Shown one piece after another: positions 1 to 13,093 of a stretch of 64,000 nt of DNA (position 1 is its first letter; every line of letters begins with the position of its first letter). The stretch is taken from the NCBI RefSeq assembly GCF_000150275.1, contig NW_002060943.1, positions 8,769,070 through 8,833,069 of the forward strand. The letters run 5' to 3'. A program made the position numbers and the translations under genes. The notes beneath the pieces were generated by a model that saw only the letters and a program-made list of their open reading frames with translations, was not told the origin of the DNA and searched no databases. The stretch is from Trichoplax adhaerens (lineage: Eukaryota; Placozoa; Uniplacotomia; Trichoplacea; Trichoplacidae).

Positions 1-87
1 GACATGATTTCGATCACAACTTTAATAGATGTGCCTGTCGCTAATCTTAATCACGGTTCATATCTAACTTCTGTCGACTTGGCATAG

Positions 88-3000
88 GAGTGCATATTAT
101 CATCTTGATATGCTTATCATCTCAAGCTGATATTATAGTATCTCAAGCTCATAGAATGGGTCTAACATCTAAAGGATATCAGTGGCTATTCTACGATAAT
201 ACTATTACGGAGGTACAGATCAAAAATTATAATTTACCATCACAAGTGGAGTAATATTTTCTAATTAAACTAAATATAAAATCGATTGCTAGGGACGATT
301 GCATAGTAATCCGCCTCGTTATTTGGAAGGAGCCATTGGCATGATAAGTAATCCAAACCGCGATAATCCGGTATATCGAAAAATTGAATCTATTTGGAAG
401 AAGGACCATACTAGTGACTTAGATGTTAGTTTCACCTAAGATCATTGCCTGGCAATTTTCATTCTTTACTGTTAACATTTTCCTATCTCTTGATCATAAC
501 TGAATGTATTATTGATTACTCCTCCTTTTCTATAATCAGCCATTTTCATTAAGATACTATGATGCCGTCCTAGCCTTTGCCTACGGACTACAAAAGCTAC
601 TACCTAACATAAGCAGTATAGCGCCAACAATGATGTCATGCGACAAAATAATTCCTTGGGCAAATGGAAATCTATTAATGCATAGTATCAAAACGGTATT
701 GAAGCAAATGTTCATCATTGATCGATGATGTAGTATTAAGTTCAACAGTGATATCACAGGCTAATAGTTTTGACACAAATGGTTGTGATATAAATCGTAA
801 ATATTACAAGATACAGTTCTGTACATACAAAGAATTAGAATGTGAATTATTAACCAATAAAAAATATTGCAATTTATAAAAGTATTCTATTACAGTGACT
901 TAACCGTTGATATAGATATATACGATATGATAAATTTTTAATGAAAACTTATAGGTGGTAACTTTCTTGCATATATACGCAAATATCTTGTTACACAGTC
1001 TGTAGGAGCGGGAGTAACGGGTCCGATACAATTTGGTATAAATGGTTCTCCAATCAATCCATCATTTCAAATTGTCAATTTAATCAATCAAACCTGGAAA
1101 ACTGTATATGAGAATGAATGATTAATTTATTATATGAATAATATTTAAACATGAACACCGCGATTTACTAATTTAGCGATCAATTGCAGATTGGTAAATG
1201 GTCAAAAGATTCTGGTGCAAGTATCGATATCAATAAAATTGTGTATATGGGTCACAATTTAGATCCGACGATTCTCAGTACAGGGTTAAAAGGAGTCAAT
1301 TTATCCATAGTTACTACTATTGTAAGTAATAACTTTTCAATATCAATGGAAATGATGCGATATAATGAAAATATAGAATCTCCACAATATCTCTATAGCA
1401 CCTTTTACTAGCATATTCAGAAGTTAATGCTACTTTATAGGCATAGCCATAGACTACTAGAAAAAAATTTTTTAGTAGTCCATGGTAGAACGATACGGGC
1501 AGAGCCAACTGATTTTTGCTTTGATCTATATCATAATTTCAAAAAAATCATTTAAGTTGTCATCAATCCAATGGTATAAACCTTAACTTACACTTCTTTT
1601 CGCGTCATTAAAATACTTAAACAGGATCCTCCTTTTATGAACTTGATAAATTCGTCCGAGTTATATGGAAACAATAGATTTGAAGGAATAGTAAAAGATT
1701 TATTGGTAGAATTAAGTAAAATGCTGCAGTTTACATATAAATTGTCTCTTACTGAAGACAGAAATTATGGTAGTGTCAATGAAACTACAAATCAATGGAC
1801 TGGAATGGTTAAAAAGATAATTGACCAGGTCTGTATTTCAGATAATCTAATATTAAGATATTGAAGTAGCTTAAAGATGATTACAAGCCTAGGTTATATG
1901 AATCTCACTTAAATTCACATGTATTAACTCTACAAAATCGTTCTCTTAATTCAATCTGTATTCGTTTCATTATAGAAAGCTGATATTGCTGCTGGCGCAT
2001 TCTCTATTACCGCTAGTCGCTCTCATGTCATTGATTTTACTAAACCATTTCTAGATCAGGGTGTAACTATGCTAGTCGCCAAGCCTAAGTCACTTCCACC
2101 GTCAATATTTCAATGCTTTGCTCCATTTACACTTAATGTATGGCTGCTTATTGCTGGTTCGTTTATATTTACTGGAGTTATCTTCTATGCTACGGGTTAT
2201 CTGAGCCCATTCGATTTATATGGATCAGCAGTTCGTCACCTACCTCTTCATGCAAATGATTCTGACTATAGTGGAAATAGCATACCTAGAGTTGATAAAT
2301 TAAGATGGAAAAATTATTACAGAGATACCATTTACTCAACTAATTTGGGCAATTCAGTGTGGAATATTATATCTTCATTTCTTCAACAAGGACATAACAA
2401 ATCACCAAACGCTCTGTCTGGTCGTATCATAACCGGATTTTGGTGGTTAGCATCATGTATTATTATTGCTACTTACACTGCCAACTTGGCTGCTTTTTTG
2501 ACTATTGATCGCCTAAATTCAGGTAAAATTTATGTTTGATGATAAATTTACGAGTCATATCTGACTTAATAATAGATCATACTGAAAACCTCTAGTAATT
2601 ATAGCATAAATGTATTAGTAGCGAAAGTTTTCGATTTTTTGTAATCACAGAAACATTAACACGCTCAGGCGGTCTATCTTCTAAAAATATTTTTGAGTAC
2701 TTTTGTTTATATTTATAAAAGCCATAAACAATTTCTTATCTTTCTTTAAAATAATCTATTTCACTTTGCCAAACTTTATTAAATAAAACATAACTGGCAA
2801 TAATACTAATTTAAGCATTGGCCAATATGGAATTAGGCTACACAATTTAAGGGGATGGATGATTGGTTCGTAGGATGCGCGGTGTAGCTAATTGTAATTT
2901 ATTAAACTTATTATTACAAGTATAACGTTTTTATGGGATAATAATCATTAACTATATTACAATTATCGACTACTACGCTCACAGCAAAGGCAGTTCGCCT

Positions 3001-6000
3001 ATATTAGTATAAATAAATAGCATACAGGCTTAACCTATATACTTGGTTAAGTGTCTTTGTCCGTGCCAGTTAGACTTGAACATTAAATGTATATAAAATA
3101 GAAAAACTGATAATTTGGTGTTAATTATTTTACGCAAAATGCCTTTGATACAAATAGAACTGCGATACTTTACAAAAATCGATATAATCAATTTCAAATA
3201 CATCACCACAACTACTAATAAATATTGCAAGGTAGTGCAGTTCTCTAAATTATATTACTAGTACTAGCTAATGATTCTATAAATATTTAGAGATGAATTA
3301 GTACACGGTATAAAGTTACTGAACCTCTGACAGGTCTACGACAAATGGCAATACTATCTGTTAAATGAGCACGTTATCGTAAACCGTCAGCAAAGCGACG
3401 GGAGTTTGTACTAGTATTTATGATAAATGAGTTAACATCTTAGTATTAAATAAGGCTTATTCGAATCCAACAGAAGCGTAGAATCAACAAAATTAAGATA
3501 CAGCTGTTAGTATTCCATCCATAATATATAACGCCCTAATACGGTAGTAATTTCAGCTAATTATAGTAGTAATAATCTGTTTAAAATTGTAAAAAACAAT
3601 ATTGTCACGGTACGAACTACCGTGAAGAAATAGTTATCTAAATTTGGTTAATATAATATAGTGATGTCACAAAACAGCTTTGCAACAAGATAACGTAATC
3701 TACGATCAATAAGTCAATTCCTTGAACCACGTATCAAGGAACGATATCTGCACTATCACAAGCACTTTTGCTGTACTAGCAGACTACACAAAGACTTAAA
3801 CGCCTCGTATTTTACGTTAAACACTAAGTTGGAGAATTCCCTTTATTTCACGATATACTGCATTTATATACTACTCCTCAATAGTTCATGAGTCATAGTT
3901 AATACAATTAACATTGGAATCATTTGCTGAATTAGATATTAATTTTAGCTACTGCTCCCTTAATGCAGACAACAGTATTTACGAATATAGACATGTAATG
4001 ACTAATACAGAATAGTCAGATTACGATATGTCCTATCACGGAACATTTCCATGATAATTTACAGTCTACCATAAGTAAATTACAATCACAATGATTCGAA
4101 TTGTAAGTAGATGATTTGCATTCCCTATTATAACTATTAATTTCAGTATGTGTATAAGTGTCACTGTCATAAAAAGTCAGTGCTATATTAAAACACAGTA
4201 TATCCAAATTAGAAGTTAACTAAATAAGGATAGTCTAACAGAATTATCCTAACATAGTTATTTCTACTGTAATACAGTATTTAACACTGTAACAAGTGAT
4301 AATATATTACAACTGATTACTTACAATAGGAATTACTCTCTAATTATAAATGTGTTACAGTAAATTTAATGCTGTGCGGTAATGTGCACTGAAATGATTC
4401 GGTGAATGGACATGTTGTAGTCCGAATGTGAAAAATTAGTTAGTAGATGTTCTCACCAAGATGACGCGTGAATGTTAGCTGCTGTAGAAGGGTATATAAG
4501 CCCGTCAGATAGTTGAATAAAGTAGTTCTCAATTGTCTAGTTGAGTTTAACGTAGAATCAAAGGCGTCTAAATTCTTATGAGATAGTTAAGGGATACTGA
4601 ATCCCGGAGACTATAGTATTTTAGAGATTTGTTTTACGTTATCTTTGTCACGAAGTTGGTTTGTGACAAATATGCAGTAAAACATTATGTAGCGTAGAAT
4701 AGCCGTTCGTGCATAAAATGTAAAATGTGGGTGGTGGCCGATACGTTAATATTTTACACTTTAGAGATGAAAAACCGATTCATTTCAGAGGCATAAGTAT
4801 AACAAAGACTTTATGTTACAGTACTATTTGATGCTTTAATTAAATTAAACTAATTGATGAAATCCAAGTAGTTTTAAATCAATTTATTTACTAGATTAAT
4901 TCTAACTTAGCAGCAAAGCGTAATTGTTTATTGATTCTGTCCTAAAATTACTATTTTATGCAACTAGTAATATGCTATTATCGTATTTCAGCTTATATAA
5001 CTATACAATACCCCAGCTTTGCGATCCGAAAAGATTTGAAACAATTACTAACCAAATATAGATGTAACATTATGATCTTATATAGAAGATGCCTAGTATA
5101 GTAATATCCTAATATACGAATACTTATCATATACCGCTTAAGTACTGTATTGTATTACATTCATAATGTACGATATCATGACTACATATAGACGACATGC
5201 TATACATATAAAGACATTATCTCAATCCCATCTAAAACCTATAAATACCCTTGTACGCTAACTCGTTAGTCAGTTCCTACATTCCTGCTATCTCAAATAC
5301 CTTGTCTATAACAACCATATCATTGTTAGCCTGTAACTTGTATCTCAATAAAATCCTTTATACCTTCTATCATCGTCTACCTTAAAATACTTTACGCTAC
5401 TTAAAGAAGATATTATTACAATAGACACTAATGATTATTACGGTCAATGATAGAAATTTTCTAAATTGATGAGATAAATACTAATATTGCAGTCGTTATT
5501 TACTTTCTTGACAGCCGTCGATTCTATTCAAAAACTTGCAACTCAAAATAAAATAAAGTATGGAACTGTTCAAGGAAGCAGCGTTGACAATTTCTTTCAC
5601 AAAACTGGTCTTAGTCCTTATTATGAAATGGCTCCGTATATGGCCAATGTTCCCACTACTCAACAAGGCGTCCAAAAGGCTAAAGAAGGCAATTACGCTT
5701 TTCTATGGGACGCAGCTTTGTTAAACTATTATAAGAATATACATTGCGATGTTATGACCGTTGGTGGTGAATTCCATAAAGATGGCTACGGACTAGGGCT
5801 GAGAAAAGGATCACCCTATACGCAAGAGTTTAGCGTAGCTATTTTAAAATTAAGGCAAAATGGTTTCATTGAAAATAGAATAAAAAAATGGTAAGTCATT
5901 TTATCAGCTATTGTAATTCATTCATTGTAAGATCCTTAGACATATACTGTATGACGGTCTTAAAAATTCTTCAAATCCATTATTATCATTTTTTTAAAAC

Positions 6001-7198
6001 TTATAATGCACCGTATTCACGCTATTGATTGATTTAATTAATAAATAAAATCATGAAGAGATCTGAAAATCTTAATGAATAGATGCCACAGATAACCAAG
6101 TTGTCGGAAAAAAATTGGATTTAATATGTAGTATTATGCTATGAAGTAACACGAGTACGGTACATCACTGCTAATACACATACCCGTAGAAGGAACGCTC
6201 CTGATTATTATATGTAAGAGATACAGCAATATCGCCAAATAGCCACACTCTTATACACGTATAATCTGTTGTCCACAAGTTTCAAGCAAAAAGATTTTCC
6301 GGATCAGTTCAAAAATAACTGGATATCATTTATTTCTATCTATTTATTAGTTACGCGAGTTATAAATATTCGTAAATACTACTGAGTACTAAGGTCATAA
6401 TAGAATATATCACATAAGTTAGGCAGCGATTTTATATGATTTAATTTTATAAAGTTATATTAACACATGCAAATTCCATATATTTTCAATCAGGTACGAT
6501 AAAACTAAGGTTACTTGCATTGGTAACGGTCAGAATAACGAAAACCTTGCAGAATATCAAGAGATTGATATCAGCCACATCTATGGAGTCTTTGTGCTAC
6601 TTTTATTTGCAACAGGAACTAGCTTTTTGATTCTTTTGATCGAGTGGATAATAGCTTTATGGCAAAGTATTGATCCTATGGATCCCGACGTAAGTATTAA
6701 TTGATATGATACAATGTCTTTGATATAATTCTTAAAGTTAGCTCCTTAAAAGAACTTTATATTACCATCAAAGTCTATTTATCCGTAACTGTATAACGCA
6801 AAGTTCAATTATAATAGGCAAACTAGGTATACATTGCTTTCTCTAGTATGCATATATAATATCAACTGCTTTTTAGCTGTACTGAAGTATGGTATCTGGA
6901 ACCTNCAATTTGATATTTATAAAATTTTTAGGCCTTGCAATCCTGACTTAAATATATATTAACACTAATATATTTAAATTGCCGTACTAATACTAAAATT
7001 AGACATTTTTTCATTTTACACTGCTAAATTTCAATCTAGAAACCAAAAACGTTATTTCAAGCATTAAAATTGATGTTTGCCAAGTTTAAGCTGGCCAGAG
7101 AATTAATCAAAAATCCTGATTCTATAGCAGTAAGCTACACAGCTTCAAAAAGCTCAAAAGTTCCTGATAAAAAGCTAGCATCTCCAATTGAATGTTGA
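88..7198 (+). CDS. Ionotropic glutamate receptor subunit, 3' part (10 exons; 5' end outside window)
   Basis: Ligand-gated cation channel of the plasma membrane. Exons: 88-212, 293-424, 540-695, 999-1103, 1190-1321, 1625-1828, 1976-2522, 5515-5890, 6494-6689, 7040-7198; all phases join, giving 709 residues to the TGA. Order: C-terminal half of the amino-terminal domain (exons 1-5); S1 (DPPFMNL onward, with SRSHVIDFTKPF carrying the ligand-binding Arg); M1; pore loop with SSFLQQG (Gln at the Q/R site); M3 with the gating motif TYTANLAAFLT; S2; M4 (YGVFVLLLFATGTSFLILL); a short 60-residue tail. S2 resembles GluN1: SSVDNFF and AFLWDAALL, so glycine is a plausible ligand. It could instead belong to the epsilon-type or AKDF-like early animal receptors. 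The intron at 2523-5514 carries three LTR insertions. Base 6905, in an intron, is N. The start codon and signal peptide lie upstream of the window. Confidence 0.93.
3603..4668 (+). mobile_element. Solo LTR, family A copy 1 (interrupted by family B)
   Basis: Starts TGTCACGG and ends TTTGTGACA, with a perfect 5-bp target duplication AATAT at 3598-3602 and 4669-4673. It matches the element at 25306-25741 almost base for base once the 630-bp insert and its duplicated AGTGA are removed, leaving 431 bp. TATATAAG at 4493-4500 and AATAAA at 4516-4521 sit as in an LTR promoter and R region. A 7-bp hairpin (CACGGTA, TACCGTG) starts at the third base. No gag/pol interior is present, so this is read as a solo LTR left by recombination. 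It lies in iGluR intron 7, in the gene's orientation. The alternative is a non-autonomous DNA element with 5-bp duplications. Confidence 0.85.
3665..4294 (-). mobile_element. Solo LTR, family B copy 1, nested in family A
   Basis: A 630-bp element inserted in reverse into the family A LTR. On the minus strand it starts TGTTACAGTG and ends TTTTGTGACA. The 5-bp target duplication AGTGA at 3660-3664 and 4295-4299 is itself family A sequence, which proves the order of insertion. Its reverse complement is nearly identical to 14659-15292, so both copies are probably young. The TATA box and AATAAA are on the minus strand, seen more clearly in the plus-strand copy. Confidence 0.87.
5063..5420 (+). mobile_element. 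Solo LTR, family E
   Basis: A 358-bp element starting TGTAACATT and ending ATTATTACA, flanked by the 5-bp duplication ATAGA at 5058-5062 and 5421-5425. TATAAATA lies at 5240-5247 and AATAAA at 5347-5352, the spacing expected of a promoter plus R region. It sits in iGluR intron 7, 94 bp upstream of the next exon, in the same orientation as the gene. No second copy was seen in the window, so the family is defined by structure alone. Confidence 0.75.
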
Positions 7199-7335
7199 TA
7201 ACCAAATGATGAAGATGTTTGTTTATCTTTTTATTTCCCAATCTGGAGTAAAATCATATTGTAAATTCCTGGCGTAAAGTATTTATAATCAGTAACAATT
7301 TATAATACCATCCTTATCCAATAATATTGTTAAAG

Positions 7336-7341
7336 AATAAA
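7336..7341 (+). promoter_or_regulatory. Candidate poly(A) signal of the iGluR gene
   Basis: AATAAA about 140 bp after the iGluR stop codon, on the same strand. It is the first such hexamer downstream, but AATAAA is common by chance in this AT-rich sequence. Confidence 0.4.
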
Positions 7342-7840
7342 TGTAACAGTAATTTGTAAAGAAAATGCAACATATTTCTTGGAATAAGCGCTAAAAATCG
7401 AATCAATTTATCCATGCATAGAATAAATTTAACATAAGGTCTAAATAAGTAATAAGTTCTATTTTGCTTTCGAAGGCATTCTTGATGAAATTGAATTTCA
7501 TGCGTAGGTGTAAATAACAAATAAAATTAATTGAAATATTCATAAATATTATTATTATGGTAAGACATTTAGAGCGAAGCTAGATAAGAATAAAATGAGA
7601 CCGTATCATTTGATAAATTTCACGTTAACGACAATTATCATCGTATTCGTATTAGAAATTGATTATGAGACTAACCTTTATTATTAACTTTAGACTTTAA
7701 GTTTGAAGTGCAATAAATTTAATTCTTGCAGTGTTGATAAATTTACCGCGATTTCTGGTTATATATTTCGCAAATCAGATTCGTAGCTTTACAATTAAAA
7801 GGTATTCAAAATATTAAAGATTTCGTTACTTATAGACCTT

Positions 7841-7865
7841 ATTATATTATATTATATTATATTAT
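7841..7865. repeat. ATTAT microsatellite, about 5 units
   Basis: Perfect tandem ATTAT pentamers in the spacer downstream of the iGluR. Confidence 0.85.
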
Positions 7866-9588
7866 ACACGCATTATACTATAGATTAGATCTTATAGATT
7901 ATAGGTTCTATTAGCTCAGTAATACTAGTACGAAAAATTGCAAAGTATCAAAACATCAACATCTCGCGATGGTACTAGTATCCTAGAGTATTGACCATTA
8001 TACTATAAAGAATAAGCATACAGTTTATTATTAGTTGCAGTCAGTTCAATTTAATTATGGTATATAGATAAATAGAATAAGAAACCAGATGGTAACAATT
8101 ATATTGTCTTGCTCAAAACTTTTATTTTACTATCTTGGCATATCAATAGAATCAGTATATCTATCAAATTAAATTTTTTCATCTACTTTTCCAACATAAC
8201 AATAATAGATAACAAAATAATTGTATAGCTTCAAATAATAAGCTACGATGATAACCAGACAACATTATCTGTCAAGTATTTATCAGTTACTACAAATAAG
8301 GTTAATAAAATCATCTTTATCCATCTATTGTGTCTAGCATATGAAATTTGTTAAAGAAATTGAAGAAAATATGGTTATTTAAATATCATCTTTAAACATA
8401 CACTATATTGTTCTTAAAAGAGGGCAACTGTAACTGATTAAGACAGATTACACAATTCCAGCTTTAACATAATTTCCTTTCCTTGGATATTTAACAATGT
8501 ATAGGGATAATATCCTAATTTCCATTTTTCTCGTTGCGGATGTCTTACGTAAATTGTCAACTGATGAATTACTGACACATGATCAATACATTAAGTTTAG
8601 CATTTATCCTAAGGTAGTGGAAATAATTATACAATAATACTCTCCAAGTATCGGCTTACAGTGTAGCATTATGCTAAGTTATTCCAATACAGTCAATTAC
8701 TTTAATTTATCTTAGGTATGCAAACATCCGATAGTATATTATCAATTATTTTACAATTCATATTGTAACGATTAGAAACTATGTTTTCGGATTGGATTTA
8801 GCGATAATATCCATGAAATCGAATGTAATTTACATGAATTGCAACTTAATAGCTGAGAGTATTTGAATCACTGTTTTGATTATACCTTAATTTCCTAAAA
8901 CTAAAAGTCAATAGATCAATATTAAATTTTTACTTGATCCATAAATTCTGAAAACAATTGTTACGCTGATAATAATGACATCATGATATTGAAATTTCAG
9001 AAAGGGTTGTAAATAATGCAAATTAAAAAATTTAATGGATTACCGATTGAAAGGTGGCTAGAATTCAGTATGTCAATGCAGATAACTAAAATTTCTTCAA
9101 AATACCTATATAGAAAATCTAAAAATTACCGATTCCGAAGAAAATATAGACGTCAATAATAGTTACTTGAGTTAAAAGAGTAAACTAATATTAATATACT
9201 AACAACAAATATAAAAGATGCAATACAAGTGTAAAAGTAATTTCAATCTTTATGTTAATAGCCCTCATGAATACGTTCTGCATAATAGTTATTGGTGATT
9301 GTAGGCATATGATTCACTAATTATAGTTCCTCCCATTGGTCATAATGAAACTTCTATGATAAAATGAAAATGTTGCTAAATGCGTAATGCTATTGTTGAT
9401 AGACTACCAGTGTCACTTTTTCCTGTGATTGTTTAAGAGTTGCTCTTTAAACTAACGAATACAATAAATATTATACACATTAAGGGCATACAATCATTAT
9501 CACACATTTTATCTTCAAGAGGTAACATTATTAACAACTTAAATTTCGCCGAACAATTAATTAATCGTGGAGACGATATAATTTTGCA

Positions 9589-12500
9589 ATGAATATCACA
9601 TATCGCACCGGTTTTACTCCGACATTCGCTATGATATCTATAATTATGCAAGCTATTCTTTCCAGCGTTGGCATTCCAGGGAATGCATTAATTTTTATAC
9701 ATATTGCAAAGAAAGGTTCAAGGCGATTACGAATGAAAGATGTCTTGGTTTTGAATTTAGCAAGTTCTGATTTCCTTTATTGCTTTTTAAGGTAAGAGAA
9801 ATAATAATTAACTTTTGCTTCATGCATCTCTAAAGATTACCCAAAATTTGTTAATTAACCCTTCTCACTGTTTTATCAAAGTCATATTGATAGCATAACA
9901 TGTAGTAAATTTATCAACAAAATCCAAGAGAATATCTCTCTCTGTAAATAAATAAAATCAGTAAAATCATTAATACCTATAAAGATGTCACATAATTTCT
10001 ACGATACGAAAAACGACTTAAAAGCACCATTTTGCAATAGATTATACGGTCTTATACTCTGCAAGTTGCTATTACGTTTGCAACCAATTTGGTATAATTC
10101 TATGCTAATAAATTCTAAGCTACTTTAAAGTACTGCATAGGTAACACTATGTCACGGTACTAACTCACCGTACCAAATTAGTACATGCTTTGCGGCTACA
10201 ATGATATTGTAAGCCGAGGAGTACGTAACCAGATATAGATTGTAGACGGTACGATTTAAATTGTGATGTGTTAAAGGTCATTTATATCTATAGTTGGATT
10301 AGCAGTATTCTAAGAGGTGTGTAAAAGCTTGTAGATAAAATCTATTTAAACGATTGGACAAATTAATAAAAGTTAGTTCTTAGTTCCTAAGGTTAGAAGT
10401 ATAACGTAAATCGAAGGAGTACGAATTATTGCGAGATCGTAGATTCGATCACAACGTTATCTTGTCACACGGGAGTTTGTGACACACTAAGCCTTTAAAA
10501 GCATCATCCGGGCAATATCCTTTCTAAGATCTATTATGGAGACTACATAATTCTATATTAGTGGGTATGAAGGAGCGATATTAATAAGCGAAAACAATCA
10601 AGTTTTAATCGCAGCATTTACAATTTGTCGAAATTGCATGATAGCTCCATTTACAGCCATATTTTAAAGGGTTTTTAAAAATATGAGGTTAATCCTTAAA
10701 CAACAAATTTCTACTGCAACAGTTATATTTATTTAAATATAATTCACGTTGCAATGTCCTTACTAGGCTAAAGTCGTGGGAATAAATAATGAGATATTAG
10801 TACCCCAGGAGATTTTATATCTAGTATTTATTCAGCAATTAACTATTCAACATTTGATATTGTAACTTTGGAATGTTGATGGTCTATAATAAATAAAGGA
10901 AGTTTACCTCTTATACGTGCTAAGGATTAAGTATTATAATTGCCTATGGCTACAAAATTAAGCTCTGAATATCGTAATTTTCGCGAGTGTATATGCCGGA
11001 GCGCCATTAAGTAAATAGCTTTTTCTGGCTAAACCTCAAGACGTAACTTTCAACTATTTTTGAATCCACATCTTCAGGTCCATAATTCCAAGTTAAAAAT
11101 TTTTCATTACAGTCCTAAATTAGTCATACTACCAGGGATAAAGTGTATTTACTTTATGATAAATAAATATCGATAAGTACCGTCGTCATTCTAATCTTTA
11201 ATATCTTAGACTACTTAGTTGGAAATATCATTCTGTTTATTTTGATTTTAAATAACATTATCTACTTTAAGTTTTCTTCTTAAAAAGCTTAAATATGCCG
11301 ATAGAGTTTACAACACAAACAAATACAAATGTAAAAATATGTTCTAAATAATATTAGAAGATATTTTCGCAAACTTTAAATTTTACTAAGTTATTGTTCA
11401 CTATTGAATCGTATAAATAGCAAATTAAAGGAAATGTAAAAATAGAGCCTAATCAATAGCATAACTGAAATTATCAGTACAAATGCATTTATTTATTTAT
11501 AGGACAACAAAGATAGCTCATTTTTGTTACCATAGTAGCATCTATCATAGATTTACACAAAGTACAATACTTACCGCATATACCCTATATGATCAGCATT
11601 CATCATTATGCTGATTTATTTCTTTGCAGAAAATCTTGTTATACCATCTTCATAAAATGGGGGAATATCTTATACAGTATTTTCAAAATTTATTTTACAT
11701 CAGATTTTAGCCTATTCCACATGGAAAATTATGATATCGGTAGATGCCAAACGATCTCTTATTCCCTTAACAAATAAATCATTTGCAGACAGGAGTGAAA
11801 GGGATTTTTTTATATAAGATTTACTTTTAGATGATACTAGCAGCAAATCGATACTCTAAAGTAAAAAGCACAGCGTTTGTTCAGTTAAAACAATTATTTC
11901 AAAATAATTCTGTTAGATTTAACCTTTCATATTTACCATTTTTATGGATACAAAATTGATATTTGAATCCTGTAATATCAAGTGTTTGATTTCATCATGA
12001 TTTCCTAAACAAATAATATACACTGCTTTTACTCAACCATTTAGTCATGAATAAAATTCAATTTTAATAATTTATTAATTTCACTTTTTTCATATACGGA
12101 ATTTTTGATGCTCTTCCAATTCATGAATCAAGCTGCTGCATATTTATGCCTGATCTTATCAGGATAACCATTGGTGATATACCGATCTACACCGAAAATT
12201 CTTGGAGGTGTCGATTAGGGAAAGCTGCACCATTATATGCTGGAGTCGTCAATATCTATTCAATGGCAGCAATAGCAGTAGCGAGATATGTTGTCGTTGT
12301 TCAGCCTAAGAAATCATCATGGATTAAAGATAAAAGAAGCTATTTTATAATCACTTTGATCATTTGGGTCATACCATTTGTAATAGTATTGCCACCAGTT
12401 ATTGGGTTTTGGGGTAAATACACCTACTTTCGTGATATTGGTGTATGCTTTTCCATTTATTTTATTACCCAAGATTTGAAGTATAAGTCCTATTTCTTCT

Positions 12501-13093
12501 TCCTTTCCTCTTTTGGTATAATTATACCGACATTAATTATGATAATGTGTTATACCTCGATATATCTTGCCGTTAGAGAAAGTCGAAGACGCTTGGCTAG
12601 GCACTCCAACAACAGTTTTAATCAAATACATCCTGAAGCTGCCAACGAAAATGGAAATTCTTCGAAAAAATTAAAGCGACTACGAAAATGTAAGCATGGG
12701 AAAGGATCATCGCAAATGTTACGAACTTCAGTTAGCAATGATAGTTCTAAAAGTAGCGCAGCAAGTTCATCTCGATCTCCAGAAGTTAGTAAACAAGAAT
12801 TAAAACTAACAGAAACCTTGGCTCTTATCTTTATATCCTATTTGGTTACCTACATACCATACACAATCTCGATGATTATTAATTTTTTCCTATACCAACC
12901 TGAAATTATACAATTACAGTTTGGTTTTCTATTCGTCAGCTACACTGGTAACGCTATCAACCCAATCATCTTTTACAAGCGCGATAAACGATTCAGGCAA
13001 CTAGTTCTATCATGCCTTGAATTTTTTATACAAAGAAAGCGTCGTCGACATAATACCGTCATACATCGATTTATCGTGGAAAGTAATTTCTAA
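9589..13093 (+). CDS. Rhodopsin-family GPCR, paralogue 1 (2 exons, 387 aa)
   Basis: Seven-helix plasma-membrane receptor, ligand unknown. Exons 9589-9791 and 12133-13093; the phase-2 join makes Ser68. TM1 carries GIPGNAL (N1.50), TM2 LNLASSD (D2.50). The ECL1/TM3 cysteine is Cys94. TM3 ends in A118-R119-Y120, where the usual DRY has lost its acidic residue. ECL2 carries a second Cys (GVCF). TM6 has TYIPYT with P6.50 but no CW. TM7 ends GNAINPIIF, then a basic helix 8. ICL3 is long (about 80 residues), Ser/Arg/Lys-rich. First of three tandem paralogues at 9.6, 18.6 and 27.7 kb. The 2.3-kb intron holds a solo LTR. AATAAA at 13211 may be the poly(A) signal. Family membership is certain; no orphan or liganded subfamily is recognised, although the GFWGKYTYF region in ECL2 loosely recalls melatonin receptors. 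Confidence 0.92.
10150..10484 (+). mobile_element. Solo LTR, family C
   Basis: A 335-bp element starting TGTCACGGTAC and ending GAGTTTGTGACA, with the 5-bp duplication CACTA at 10145-10149 and 10485-10489. AATAAA is at 10365-10370. The TATA box is not obvious (TATTTAAA near 10343 is a weak candidate). Its ends resemble family A, including a terminal inverted pair (ACGGT, ACCGT), but the middle does not, so it is a related but separate family. It lies in the GPCR1 intron, in the same orientation as the gene. Confidence 0.78.

Larger units (their letters stand above)
7199..9588. other. Intergenic, iGluR to GPCR1
   Basis: AT-rich spacer with no supported gene. It holds the iGluR 3' UTR and, at 7841-7865, a pentanucleotide microsatellite of about five ATTAT units. 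Short ORFs here have no protein-like composition or splice context. Confidence 0.6.

Noticed and set aside
3290-3420. Possible 3' end of another LTR (CGACGGGAGTTTGTAC resembles the family C end)
   Set aside because: It lacks the terminal GACA, no matching 5-bp duplication or start could be found, and the sequence before it does not align with family C.
7342-7530. Possible LTR starting TGTAACAG at 7342
   Set aside because: The flanking pentamers are ATAAA and AATAA, which do not match in register; expected by chance in AT-rich DNA.
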